In this document: positions 1-11,409 of the stretch, one piece after another
How positions within the stretch are numbered: the stretch's first letter is position 1
Layout of the letters: the number at the start of each line of letters is the position of its first letter
DNA from: Tilletiaria anomala UBC 951
Lineage: Eukaryota > Basidiomycota > Exobasidiomycetes > Georgefischeriales > Tilletiariaceae
Length of the DNA: 64,000 nt
Reading direction: 5' to 3'
NCBI RefSeq assembly: GCF_000711695.1
Contig: NW_013547021.1
Span: forward strand, 124,001 to 188,000
The notes under the pieces: model-generated
Databases searched by the model: none
What the model saw: only the letters and a program-made list of their open reading frames with translations
What the model was told of the DNA's origin: nothing
Position numbers and translations under genes: made by a program

Positions 1-379
1 TCGATGCATGCGGCTGACCTCGATCCTTTCTCCCCGTATTACTCTCTAACCAGTACTTCGCCTATGCGCAGCTCTTTCGGGTGCCAGGGCACGACTGGTG
101 ATGTATAATACGCTTACATCGTAAATGAATAACGATCCACCAGGTCACCTTCAGTGGCTTTCGCAGGTTCGCAGATCCGATGGAACCGCTCGCGAAGGAT
201 GGACCAGGTGGAGTTGTGCAACCCGGCCCAACTCCGCCTCTTTCAATCGGTGCAAACAAACCAACAGAGCCGCCTCGCCTCATAAAAAGGATGCAACACC
301 GCGTGAGCACGAATCATGTCAAGCATTCTATGGACATTAGATTTTGAGATACAGCCATCCAGATGATACAATGAACTAC
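1..379. other. intergenic, no gene seen
   Basis: This is the flank downstream of the alkaline phosphatase stop codon. Only short unsupported reading frames occur on either strand. It probably holds the phosphatase 3' UTR and part of a neighbouring locus outside the window. Confidence 0.5.
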
Positions 380-2647
380 TCAGAGTTCCGACCGGCGAGC
401 AGCCCTGTGCGAGCGAGCAGAGTAGTCGCGGAGCAGCTCGAGGTTGTCGTTGTAAGAGTAGCCAACGTTGTCACGACGGCCAGCTGCGGAGGCTGGCAGA
501 GCTGGAACGACGCGTGCGACACCACCGTGGTACTTGTCTGTGAGGCCGACGAGGCGAGGGGGCAAGGGAAAACAAATCAGTCTTGGACTCTGGGTCGATA
601 GAGGGTATGTGTTCGTGCACACACTCACCAAGGTTGACGGTGAAATTCGCAATGTCATTGCCATGCTTGGTGTACCAAGAGTACGAACCGTTGTTGAGCT
701 TGTCAGTGATGGATTGCAAGTCGAGCTTCAGCCAATGGCTGGTCCATTTTGCGATCCATGTGTTCTCGTGGTTGCCTCTAAACTCCTCGATGCGCTCAGA
801 GCGCGTCTTGGTGAACTTGGGGCTTTCATGGTAGTAAAGAGAAACGTCGGTGCCTGAACACGTAAAGGCACAGACTAATTAATACTCGAGCTCAATAAGA
901 AGCCATCATAATCATCCTTACGAACCCGAGTGTGCAGTTGTGCTCCAGCTGAACAGGCCGCAAAGGAATGATGGTCAGCTTCAACGCTCCGTGTGCACCG
1001 TGCAATTTCACAGACGTATGGCTCACCCAAGATGCGCGCGCCAATTGACCAAACTGGAAAGCCAGATGCTGAGCGATAGGCCACTGTCCTTGACTTTGGC
1101 GAGGTCAAGCGCGCGCTGGATCTCATCAGCATTGGCGTCCTCGACACCGAGACCCTTCTTGATGATCGTCTCGACCATGTACGCCCTCTGCTCATCGGCA
1201 CTGGCGTTGGCTTGCTTGAGGAAATCCGCAGCGAGGTACTCGGTCGAGTGCGTGCCGCGTGCTACGACATCGGGGTACCAAAGGTACTGGCCATCCTTGT
1301 CCTCGGGGCGCTGAACCCCCAGTGTCAGGCCACCGCACTCGTGGTCCGACGTGCCGATCATGACGATCTCAGGCTCATGGTGTCCCTTGTCATTCTCGTC
1401 GACCCACTTAGAAACGGCTTCGACCATATCCTGGTAGGCAAGGATGTCCTGTCGCGTTGAAAACATGAGTCGCGCGGACGCGTCAGAAGCAGCTCACATC
1501 GAAGTCTTGTGGACGAAGCTGCTCACATGGTAATGACCGATGGGATCGTTGTTGTGGGCTGCATGGTCGATACGAGCTCCCTCGATCATGATGAAGAACG
1601 GCTTGTCCGCCTTTTTAAGCGAATTGAGCGTGGCAATGGCCATCTCCTTGAGCGACGGCTCCTTCTTTGGGTCTCGGTCAATCTTTGCGATAATAAGCGA
1701 GGAAGGACAGTGTGTGAGCTTTCAAATATGCCTGGCAAAGAAAGCTCCGCTCTGCTCCTCACCTCGTAAGACATGTGGCTCCGTGCAAAGAGGCCGAGTG
1801 TAGGGTACTTAAAGTTCTTGCCATTTTCTAGTGCCTCAAAGGCGGTGCGGTTCATCAAGACCTGCCAGCCATCCTCCTTGGCCTCGGAGATAAGGTCGCG
1901 CGTATCCTTCCGTGAGCTGCCGGTCGTCGCGTTGGAGATAAAGTAGCCCCAGCCACCACCCATGAGGATGTCGACTTGGCGACCGAGCATGTAGTTCCCA
2001 AGCTGCTGTAAAGCAATCTCTGCCTCGGCATCGCGGTCGTCGATATGTGCTGACCAGGAAGCTGGAGTGGCATGAGTCACTCGCGAAGTGGTGACCAGCG
2101 CGGTATTGTACCCTTTCGCCTTGGCACCTTCCAAGATGGTGCCGCACGGCTTCTTATCCGAATCCACGCCGATGTATGCGTTCACGCTCTTCAAGCCGCA
2201 GGAGTAGGCAGTCGCACTGGCCGCCGAGTCCTGTCAAAAAGAGAAAGGGCACATTCGTCATGGTCAGTACATCTTGTTCTTCACGCCGAACGGAATGCCT
2301 TTTGGATGATGAACACACCGTCACCAAACTAGAGCTCGCCCTAGTCCGGATCTGTCCGATGACGTATTTGTCTTGCGCAAGCTCTGCATCCCATGGCAGC
2401 TTGTTCTCGTATTGGTAAATACTGCGAGCAAAAGTCTCCGATGCTGGACCAAACCCATCGGCTACAAAGATAATGGAAGACAGCGTCTCAGTTATCAAGT
2501 CCTCCTCCATCCTTTAGAGAATCTGCATGTAGATCCGCACTCACAGATCAGCTGGATGACGCTGCGTTGCTGCTTCTTGCCGTTGACGAATGAAGACGAA
2601 GCGAGGAGCAGCAGCGCAGAAAGCTGGGCGAAGCGAGTAGCGACCAT
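380..2647 (-). CDS. alkaline phosphatase, eight exons including a 23-nt microexon
   Basis: This gene encodes a secreted or vacuolar metal-dependent phosphomonoesterase. Predicted exons on the minus strand are about 2545-2647, 2319-2461, 1763-2230, 1527-1682, 1027-1448, 926-948, 629-853 and 380-537. The frames add up to 565 residues. The N-terminus MVATRFAQLSALLLLASSSF is a signal peptide. Family motifs appear in order: SDGFGPAS (metal Asp), DSAASATAY (nucleophile Ser), IEGARIDHAAHNNDP (Zn ligands Asp/His), TSDHECGG (Asp/His) and AHSGTDV (last zinc-ligand His). The AHSG part lies on the 23-nt exon. RGNHENT near the end is typical of fungal members. After the catalytic domain comes a tail of about 50 residues rich in Arg and Ser. 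No transmembrane anchor is obvious, unlike yeast Pho8, so secretion is possible. The family call is firm; location is inferred. Confidence 0.93.
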
Positions 2648-4187
2648 GGTGAGACGGAGTAATATAATGTACCAAGTACGTAAGCAGAATCAGTCCACCA
2701 AGCACGAATGGAAAAGGATCAAGCAGACACGGGCAGCGAGAAAGAGGGCAGGGGTGTGAGTGGGCTTGTATCGTCAGAGTTCTGGCCATTTATAAGCATG
2801 GAGCACGACGAGCCGATACGCAGTGGTGCCTATCATAATGCGGCCATCAGCTATGGCCCGCTGACTGCAGCGACAAGTGTTTCGTGTGGGATCAAAGGCG
2901 TGCGAGGATCCATGTTCTGCACGCCACTCAGCATTCAGCGGCGGAGCGCCCGAACGAAAGAGCATGTCGATATTTTCTGTGGTCCAGTCCAAAGCGAAGT
3001 CGAAGTTAAAAGTCACCAGCGCTTTCTCAATTCTTGCGAGGCGGCTGATCAACGTGGGCGCATCTTGCGACAGTAGTATTGCGCCAAATGGTTAATGCCA
3101 CACTGATATCGAGCGTGAACAATGCAATGTGCATGGACCGTGGTATGTATGCAATGCTCTGCTCATATTTCCGAATCCCCCCGGCCCGCGCTACTTGCTA
3201 ATCTTGCTCCGGGCGCTCAGGAGTTTTGGTAGCTGTGTCCCTGGTGAGCTGCGGTGAGGACTGCTCAGAAAGATATTCCTCGATGCGAGAGACTGAGAAC
3301 GAGCGAGGATGTCGAACGAGCAGAGCATGGAGGAGTGGCGGGCGACACAACGGTCAGCGGGGTTCGTCCAGTGCGTGCAACAAAGACTCGTTTCGACCTT
3401 CGACTGCTGTTCTCCATCGCAAGGCTAGCCGCTCACACCCGATCAAGAATGTGTTCCTGGATTTGTTCGAAGTCTATCCGATCATACAGATGAATGAGGA
3501 AATTTTGACGCCTTCAATGAGGTGAGAAACACGGTCGCAAGATGCAAGCCATGCTTTTCTGCTGTAGATCGAGCCTAATGACGAACGTTTGTTGACCTTT
3601 GATGACACGCTGTTATCGTGGGGGCGCATGCACTCAAAAAAGGACGCAACGTGTCTCCTCAGCCCTCAGTCCTCACCACACGCGCTTCTCAAGTGCCTTG
3701 TCCTGACTGCGGCGAGGCACGTTCTGCGACTTGGCCGCTTGGCATTCGCAAGGCCAGGTACATTGATAAGCGCGCTTCCACATAGTCTACTACATTCAAC
3801 AGCCCATGCGCCATCCTGACGCATTCCCAAATGGACGCAAGTTCATACTAGTAACCACAATTGGGCTTGGCATTGCATCCTTGCCAAAAAAAATCAAGTA
3901 TTAACGGAAAAGAAAGAATGGAATACTCTCGCTCGAAATGGCATCCACGTTCCGTGTCCCGTATTCCGTATTCTGCATTGGTAGTGCGCGTCATATGTAC
4001 TCCTCTCTCTTGTCGTCTGCGCTCTCAGCAACTTCATTCGCTCGCGACAATTTTGAGGAGTTTCTACCCCGGGTCATTCGACAATGTCGATGTGCAATCC
4101 GCACTCGCGGCAATGTAAACGGACGAAAAATCTCAACCCAGTTCTACGGCTTATCGTATCGCGTGCCGTGTCTCCCTGATTCCCGCG
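2648..4187. other. divergent intergenic region between alkaline phosphatase and GPN2
   Basis: About 1.5 kb separates two divergent genes and should contain both promoters. Small frames on both strands, up to about 125 residues, show no recognisable domain or codon bias. I see no repeat, tRNA or element here. Confidence 0.5.
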
Positions 4188-5485
4188 ATGCCATTTGGAC
4201 AACTCGTCATTGGCTCGCCGGGCTCAGGCAAGACGACCTATTGCAATGGTATGCAGCAATTCCTCACCGCTCTCAAACGTCCTGTCAGCGTCGTCAACCT
4301 GGACCCGGCCAATGATGAACTGCCGTACGACTGCGCAATTGACATACGCAAGCTCATCACCGTCGTTGATGTGATGAAGGAGCTGGACCTAGGCCCAAAT
4401 GTGTGTGTGTCGGTGTCACCATCGATGTAGCCTCGCGCCATGCTCATACTGAATGAAGTGATTTGGGACTACAGGGCGCCATGCTCTACTGCATGGAATA
4501 TCTCGAAGAAAACTTTGAATGGCTCGACTCGCAGCTTGACCAGCTAGGGCCAGACGCTTACGCCGTCTTTGATCTGCCTGGACAAGTCGAACTTTCCACA
4601 AATCACCCCAGCTTACGCAACATTCTAGATCGCCTGCAAAAGAAGGACTGGCGTCTGGTTGCGGTACATCTGACAGACGCATCGCATATCACAGATGCGG
4701 CGCGCTACGTCTCGCTTCTCCTCCTTTCCCTCCGAGCCATGCTGATGCTCGAGCTGCCGCACATCAACGTCCTCAGCAAGATCGACCTTCTTGCAGACCA
4801 TTTTGACGATGTAGAATTTAATCTCGACTTCTATACCGAAGTGCAAGACCTGAGCTATCTGGAACATGCGCTCGAACGCTCCACGGGCTCCGTGGGTCCG
4901 CGGGCAGAGCGGTTCCGCGCTCTCAACCGCACCCTGTGCGAGATCATCGAGGACTTTTGCCTGGTTAACTTCGAAACACTCGCGGTCGAGGACAAGGACT
5001 CGATGTTCCGCCTGCTGCGCCTGATCGACAAGGCAGCAGGCTACATCTACGCTCATGGCCACGACCCGGGTGCTGAGACAGTGCCGGACCACATGGGCAT
5101 CTATGAGCCGGGCAGCAGCGCCGCCACGTCCAACCTGGCTAGTGGCTCCGTCATGGCCAAACCGCCAGCACGGACTGCCGCGTCGGCCAACTCTCTCTTC
5201 ACAGTTGCAGATCGGGGCACAACGATGGGCTGGGGAGGCGCGTTGGACGTGCAGGAGCGCTGGGTCGACCATAAAAACGAATGGGATGAGTGGGAAGACG
5301 AAAAGGCGAGAGAAGAGGGCAAGTTGATCGCAGAGCGAAAAATTATGCAAAGCGCAGAAAAGGTGCTTGCCAGACAGCGTGCCGGAGATGGTACCCTGCA
5401 ATCGCCAAAAGGGAGTGAAGGTCGCCGCCAGATACAGGCGCAGGGCGAGATGCCAATGTTCCATGATACCTCCTGCAATACATAG
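4188..5485 (+). CDS. GPN2: GPN-loop GTPase 2
   Basis: GPN-loop GTPases help assemble and import RNA polymerase II and III into the nucleus. There are two exons, 4188-4400 and 4475-5485, with a 74-bp intron, giving 407 residues. The start [20 protein letters not shown] carries the P-loop (GSPGSGKTT), followed by VVNLDPAND, the Gly-Pro-Asn triplet, DLPGQVEL (G3) and LSKIDLL (G4). The GPN codons end exactly at the exon 1 boundary and exon 2 resumes with [13 protein letters not shown]. Residues after about 300 are an alkaline/acidic low-complexity tail with a helical [15 protein letters not shown]-type segment. The start codon opens directly on the conserved family N-terminus. The stop lies 76 bp from the stop of the convergent coiled-coil gene. 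Confidence 0.95.
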
Positions 5486-5561
5486 CCATGCCAAGTAGCG
5501 CAAAAGAGAGTTTCATCTGCATGGAGGCCTGATTGCATAAAATTCGCGCATTTCACATCGC

Positions 5562-8500
5562 CTACGGTACGATGGCCAATTGGGGCGGGATTGTCGGGTC
5601 TGATGCAAGTGCAGGAGGGTTTGCTGGTATTGCTGAGAATGGCTGTTTGAGCATCGCATCGAGAGCCTCCGCCTGCTCGTTCTCCTCCATTAACGCTGCA
5701 ACATCGTCGTCTATCTCAATGGGCCCTGCAGCGAGAGCGCCTGCTGGTGGATCCACGATAGCTGGTGTCCGTGACACATCTTGCGGCGAATCGCGTCTCG
5801 GTGCCGCACGCCTCCTGCTTCTTCGGACGGAAGGCGCATAGCCTTCGTCACCACCACCCCCACCACCACATCCACTATCACCAAGTGATTCTGCCATTGC
5901 AGCTTCGTCCGCTAGACCCGCCAGTTCATCGTCAATGCTCGGCAACTCTTTGGCGGTAGCAGGGGTAGGGGCAGGACCACCGGCGGGAGTAGCTGGCGCT
6001 GCAGATAAGTCAGGAGCTTTGGCGACTGCCGACGGCTTTCCTCCCATTGCAGCAAGCTGGAACATTGCTCTCCGCTTGTCTTCTGCGGATACAGCCGGGT
6101 CTGAGACAGTAGCCAGCAACTTTTCCCGTGTCGCCTGTAACGCCTTTTCAGCTTGCTCTGCGTGACGCTGGCGTGCGCTCTCTTGATCTGCCTCGCGTTC
6201 GCGCAGCTTGTCATACTCAGCAGCTTTCCGCCGCACCGCGTCGTCCGTCCGCGTGTGTTGAGCAATGAACAGCTGGAGCTGGGCCTTGAGGCGATCATTG
6301 TCACCTTGCAGACGGCGCAATTCGAGCCCGTGTATGCCCTTCAGATGCAAGACGATACCATCGTGCTGCGCTCGCAATCGGCTTGACCTCACCTTTGCCG
6401 TGTCCCGCTCTTTCGTGAGCTTGGCGTTGGCATTCTGGGTCTTGGTGATTGCCTCCTTGTTGGCCTTTGCTTCGGCTTGCAAATGCGTTAGGTCGGCTTG
6501 CAGGCCGTTTAGTTTTGCTCTAAGTGCGATGTTCTGCTTCTGCGCCTCAACTAGGTCCTCCTTGATGACATCGTCCTCTAACAGCCTATCATACTTCCGC
6601 TGCAAGATCATATGCTCCTCCATCGAGACGGGAGCGGAAGACCCAGGACGAGCCTTGCCAGTCTTAGAGTCAAGTCGATGTCCCAGAGCGTCGTACCAAG
6701 GTGAATGCCGCCAATTGCTCGAGAGCATCTGAGCGATCTGCTTGCCCATGATCTGCACTGTGAAGCTGGGCGGGCTCGTCTCGATGATGAGTCCTAGCTT
6801 GCTATGCAGCTCGTCCGGGGGTTCCAGCGAGCCTAATTCGATGAACCACGACTCCTTCTCCTTAAGCAGGGAAGAGTCTTCCAGCTGGCTGGGGGTATCG
6901 ATCACAAATTCAATCACAGTCTGTTTGAAGAACACTGGCACGTGCGGACTGGCCTCGACCTGTTCTGCAACGTAATGTCTCGCGATTTTGGAGGTCGGAG
7001 AGTAGATCACATGTTGCTGGGCATTAGGTTCAGCTGCTGTTGGAGGGCCAGCGGATGGAGAACTTGAGTCTTGCACTGCGGGGGCGCTTGAATCAGGTAA
7101 ACTTTGTGGCGGGGCGTACCCAGGAACTTGCAAGCCCCCTGTCGCCCTGCGCCCATCCTGTCGACTGGGTGACATATCGTCCTCCAAGCCCGAAACGCCG
7201 ATCAGACGCGCCTGGCCGCCTGTGCGCATAGCCTTGAGCACATCCAGATCATCGCCAGACTCGATGCCGTCGCTGTCCATGTTCTCATCGTACGTCACCT
7301 GCGCAGGCACTTCACGCATAGGAGCAGGCACAAGCCACCGACCGACACGCGGCGCAGCCTGTGAATCCTTTCCTACAAGTGCGGCCGAGGAGGACGGCAT
7401 GACGATGCCAGCCCTGTCGCGAGCTCGTTGATTGGAAGGTGTGAAATTCTCGATACGCGAGCTCTGCTGCTCCGGCGCTTGTGCGCCGACGGCCGGCCCC
7501 GCAAAAGGCAGTTCCAGGTGCTCCCATGTCGTGTCTGCTGATCTCCCCTGCGTGCTGTCCGTGTGTAAGGGCCCACCCGTCTTCGGACCGACGATTGGCT
7601 TGAAATGATCACTCCCGTGTAAGCCGCTGATCGCGCGCAGCGGTGCAGCTCCAGGTAGCTGTTTGGCGGCCCTCAGGGTGCAGATGGCGTTGGACGCAGA
7701 GCCTCTGAGCAGGGCTTGCTCGTTGTCGCAGTCGGTGACCACAATTGCTTCCTCTGGAGGTGTCAGCAGCGGAGATTCTTCTCGAAATACGACTGCAGGG
7801 TTTGTCGTCACCTCGTGTCGCCGCGCGCGTTTGGTGGGAGATAGTGCCATCCTCGTCCTCTTGGAGCGTATCGCCTGCCCAAGCTGGGAATCACTCGCTT
7901 CAACATCTTCTTCCGCAAGTCTCGCCGACCCTCTATCCTCAGCTGATAATGCTGCGATGCACCCAGGCGACTTTGTTGGCGACACGCTGGTGCCGGCTTG
8001 ATGTTTTCGCTTCTGAATACCCAGGAAGGTCGGCCCAGCAACGGAGCATGAGCGACCACGGAGAAGATGCATGAAGTGCACAGCTTTATGAAACTCACGA
8101 GTGACTCACTCGCCTTGGCGCGATGACTCTCTTTCTTTTGTTGTCGCATGAAAGACATGCTTTCCCGCCGGACTTGTTCCGCTGAAGCTTCTGTTTCATC
8201 TTCTTCTCCCTGCCCACTGCTCTTGTCGACGGCATCCTTGTTGGCCCTCTCCTCCTCCTCCTCCTCTTCCTCCTGCGCTTCTTCTTCTCCTTCTTTGTAC
8301 ATCTGATCCCGCGCACCGTCCGCCTCGCCATCTGTCTCGGACTCTTTTTCTTTGTCTTTGATTGTCTCCACTTTCCGGCGTTTCTCATTTGCCATGCCCT
8401 TGCGCGCCGTTTGACGCGGTGGAGATGCACGATGCTGACCGGTCGTCGAACGATGAGACTGCGGCTTTGCGTGTATGCTAGTGCTCTTGCGCAGTCCCAC

Positions 8501-9217
8501 TGGGCGCACCTCTGAATCCTCTTCTGTCTGCACGAGCGACGTACCATCTCCCTGCATCCTTCTTTCTGCACGACCGATCAGCATGCCGTTCCCACGCTTC
8601 GCGAGCGCTTGGGCCCAAGCGTCGGTATTGGATTCGTTGGTGGCAGACTGGGAGGGCGGCTCGCGGAAGCCAATTGGCATAATCTCATCCTCTAGAGCAT
8701 CCTCTCCGTCGGCTTCGCTGTCGTCCTGGTCGATATTTACAATTTTTGGGCCTTCGTCCGCGCTGTCCTCGGGGCTGACAAGCACGACTTCCTTTCGTTG
8801 GTCCGAGGCCAATGTGCCGCGGCTGTAGGACCTTGCGCTCGCTCTGGCAGTGGACATGGAGCTCCTGGCCCGGGTCGACGTATCTCGGGCAGCTTGTGCG
8901 TCTGTAAGCCTGGACATGCTGGCTCTAGCACGAGTTGCAGCGGAGGCGGCCGCCGCCTCTGGCACAAAGGCTGAAGCACGGCGGGTACTCCCATTGCTGA
9001 AGGCCGAGGCGTCCAGCTGCTTCTTCATTTTCAGATAGTGATCAAGGTAGGCGCTCCTCGCTTTCGAGGCGTCATTGTAATCAGCAAGTTTGGATGGTGC
9101 TCCTGCTACTGCTACTACTGCTTCTGCCGAAGGATCCCGTCCCTGATAGTTCACTTCATTGGACGAAGCCGACGCGTCAGGTATGTTATTGAGGTAGCTC
9201 ATATTTGAGCTCTCCAT
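5562..9217 (-). CDS. large coiled-coil protein of unknown function
   Basis: There are two exons, 8099-9217 and 5562-8012, joined by an 86-bp GTGAGT...CAG intron, giving 1189 residues. I do not recognise the family. The first third is Ser/Ala/Arg-rich and disordered, with an acidic block containing a Glu run. Residues about 640-750 hold a compact predicted fold (PVFFKQTVIEFVIDTPSQLE ... WRHSPWYDALGHRLD). About 200 residues of heptad-like coiled coil follow (EEHMILQRKYDRLLE ... NDRLKAQLQLFI), then a Pro/Ala-rich tail. Basic SPTKRARRH-like stretches suggest nuclear location (inference). The start is uncertain: in-frame sequence extends upstream to a TAG that coincides with a good 3' splice site, so an upstream exon starting near 9539 (MTILIPVPPQDTDG) is possible. 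Confidence 0.75.
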
Positions 9218-9960
9218 AGTGCTCCTCGAGCTGCCTGATGGGCGAAATGAGTAGTCTTCCGGGTTGGTCTAGGTGTAGTTTGGCACTTTGAGGCGCAGGT
9301 CAGTGGTGGAGGGCCAGCCTGTGCCGGTGACGAAGGCGTCAATGCTGCTGCTTGCTCCGAGGAGCTTGGTGGACTTGTCGCAAGTGCTGTGACCGCCGTT
9401 GGCTTGCGTGCTCCGCTATGACCCCGGCACAAAGCTCGCCCCGAGCGCGGGCAGCATAGGCAGTCAGGAAGTTCTGTGACAAGGGGGGCTGGCTGACTCC
9501 ATCCGTATCCTGCGGAGGCACAGGTATGAGAATGGTCAAGCAAGCATCGTCTCATTTCTCTCGGCGTGGCTTTGACATTTTGAAGGTTGTCGACTCACGC
9601 GGCTCTCTCACATCTCACCCACGCGTGCGCGCTTACGAACAATTTGGGATGAGAGACGAGACGCTGCCACGACCATCACTATTCATCCTCACCTCGCTCT
9701 GTTGCATCCAGCATGGTCAGGGGCGGCGTTCAAAGGCACATGCATATGTGCACAGGATGGTGCAGCAGGCCTGTTGATATCAGCCGCCAACCCATGGCCC
9801 CTCGACCATGAACACCAGCTGCAGCTCATGGCCCACGTCTGCAGCACACCCTTGAAGCCTCTTCCCGCAAGACTGGCTTGGCCTCGCTTTGACGCCTGCT
9901 TCGACTGACTCTCTCATCGGCCCCCTCTCCCTAGCGCGTGCAACTGAGAGGATCTCTGCA
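9218..9960. promoter_or_regulatory. divergent spacer between the coiled-coil gene and SPP2
   Basis: About 740 bp lies between divergent starts and presumably holds both promoters. It may contain an upstream noncoding or coding exon of the coiled-coil gene (minus strand, near 9420-9540), because a branch-like CACTGAC and acceptor CACCTAG lie just upstream of that gene's start. Confidence 0.4.
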
Positions 9961-11409
9961 ATGTCCTTCAGCAGCGGCGGGGGCTCTGGTCTCCGTCGAG
10001 CGGCGGTGTTTGCCGCCGACGACTCTGGATCTGATGGCGAAGAGAAGCACGCAAGCTCGTCCAAACACCACCATCGTCATCATCATCATCATCATCACCG
10101 GCACCGGCACCATGAACATCGGAATGGAAGCAGCAGCAATCGTGACGGCGAGGCAATTACCGGCTTTTCCTCCTCGGGAGCAGAGCTGGCACAGAAGCAT
10201 CTGCCACCCAAGGAGCCGATCGTCATCCCTGTGTTGCCCGATGTCGATTTTCGCGCCATTGCGCACCAGCGTCGGCGTGGACGCGATCTGGCGTCGGAGC
10301 TGGGCAGCTTGAACTCGATGCGCAGGGACGGTAATGGCCCGGTCGTCCCCCGAAGCGATAGCGAGCTTCATCGTACCGGTGCAAGTGGTGCCGCAAACGG
10401 ATCGAATGTACATGGGCAAGCGACACGCGATCGCATCGGAGATGAAGAGCAGCACAAAGGGCTCGTCGTGCGCACAGCTGCTGGATCGCAGAAAGCAGGG
10501 TCTTCGGCACCAGGCTTTCGATCTCCAACTCCACCTTCCGCAGATGTCCGGGGAGCGACGACTCCGCCGCCCGAGTCGGCGGACGAAGCTGCGCGCCGGG
10601 CACTGCTCGCCGGCGCCAGAGGAGCTGGCGCCGGGTGCGGCGTAAATGACAGCTTGACAATCCCGATGGTGGTTGATGAAGAACAGGCGCTGCGCGACGA
10701 CGTCGACGACCGGCCGGACGCGCCATCGCTCGAGACGTACACGGCAATCCCCGTCGAAGGCTTTGGCGCTGCGATGCTGCGCGGCATGGGCTGGAAGGAG
10801 GGCATGGGCGCCGGACGCAAGCGTGATGGGCCAACGGAGGCCATGCAAGTCAAGAAACGGCCACAGCTCTTGGGCCTCGGGGCGAAGGAGCGGCAGCAGG
10901 TGGCCGACCAGCGCGGGGCGACCACAAGCGGCAGCAGGAGAAAGGATGCACCGGGAAGCAGCAGGCCGACTGCACGAGGATATATGCCGCTCGTGCGCCG
11001 AGAGGCCGGAAGTGGGGACGTCATTGCCAGCGCCAGCGCGAGTCGCAGCGGGACACCCGTGCAGAGTGACGGCGACCGAAGGCCTGACTACTCGCGGCGA
11101 CGGCACGAAGATGATGGAGATAGAGGGGGAAGCGGTAGCGGGTACAAGACTAGCGGCAGTGGCGACGGGCGGTACCGGTATCGCTCCCGGTCTGCTTCTC
11201 CAACGCCACCGCGCAGCCCGGCCGAAGCTGGTTCAAGGTTGCGACGGACACACGAGCAGCCCTCGGAGCGGTATCGACGAGGAAACGAGTACAAGCATTC
11301 ACGCCGGCACCAGGAACCGTCTTTTAGAGATGAATACTACAGGGACAAGGACAGACAAGGGAATTACCATCATCATCCTACTTCGCGATCACGAGCAGCA
11401 GGGCGATGA
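9961..11409 (+). CDS. SPP2: G-patch spliceosome factor, SPP2/GPKOW family
   Basis: Spp2/GPKOW activates the DEAH helicase Prp2 in the spliceosome. It is a single exon. I chose the ATG at 9961 (MSFSSGGGSGLRR) because the family starts with a similar short Ser/Gly motif; an in-frame ATG at 9889 would add 24 residues. The family signature is VEGFGAAMLRGMGWKEGMG, a G-patch core, followed by KKRPQLLGLGA. An unusual histidine-rich block near residue 40 (about twenty residues, mostly His with Arg) is encoded by CAT/CAC repeats around 10060-10120. The C-terminus is rich in Arg-Ser, Arg-Tyr and Asp-Arg pairs, as in nuclear-speckle proteins. The family call rests on the G-patch context; the flanks are disordered. 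Confidence 0.88.
   Translation: MSFSSGGGSGLRRAAVFAADDSGSDGEEKHASSSKHHHRHHHHHHHRHRHHEHRNGSSSNRDGEAITGFSSSGAELAQKHLPPKEPIVIPVLPDVDFRAIAHQRRRGRDLASELGSLNSMRRDGNGPVVPRSDSELHRTGASGAANGSNVHGQATRDRIGDEEQHKGLVVRTAAGSQKAGSSAPGFRSPTPPSADVRGATTPPPESADEAARRALLAGARGAGAGCGVNDSLTIPMVVDEEQALRDDVDDRPDAPSLETYTAIPVEGFGAAMLRGMGWKEGMGAGRKRDGPTEAMQVKKRPQLLGLGAKERQQVADQRGATTSGSRRKDAPGSSRPTARGYMPLVRREAGSGDVIASASASRSGTPVQSDGDRRPDYSRRRHEDDGDRGGSGSGYKTSGSGDGRYRYRSRSASPTPPRSPAEAGSRLRRTHEQPSERYRRGNEYKHSRRHQEPSFRDEYYRDKDRQGNYHHHPTSRSRAAGR
10060..10120 (+). repeat. CAT/CAC microsatellite coding for poly-His in SPP2
   Basis: An imperfect trinucleotide tract of CAT and CAC codons lies inside the SPP2 reading frame and encodes a His/Arg-rich run. 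Its length is likely variable between strains because the central part is a near-perfect (CAT)n. Confidence 0.85.

Noticed and set aside
4625-5503. 292-residue minus-strand open frame over GPN2
   Set aside because: Antisense to the GTPase exon 2, with no domain of its own.
9931-11106. 391-residue minus-strand open frame over SPP2
   Set aside because: Shadow of the G-patch gene; its Asp run is the complement of the CAT repeat.
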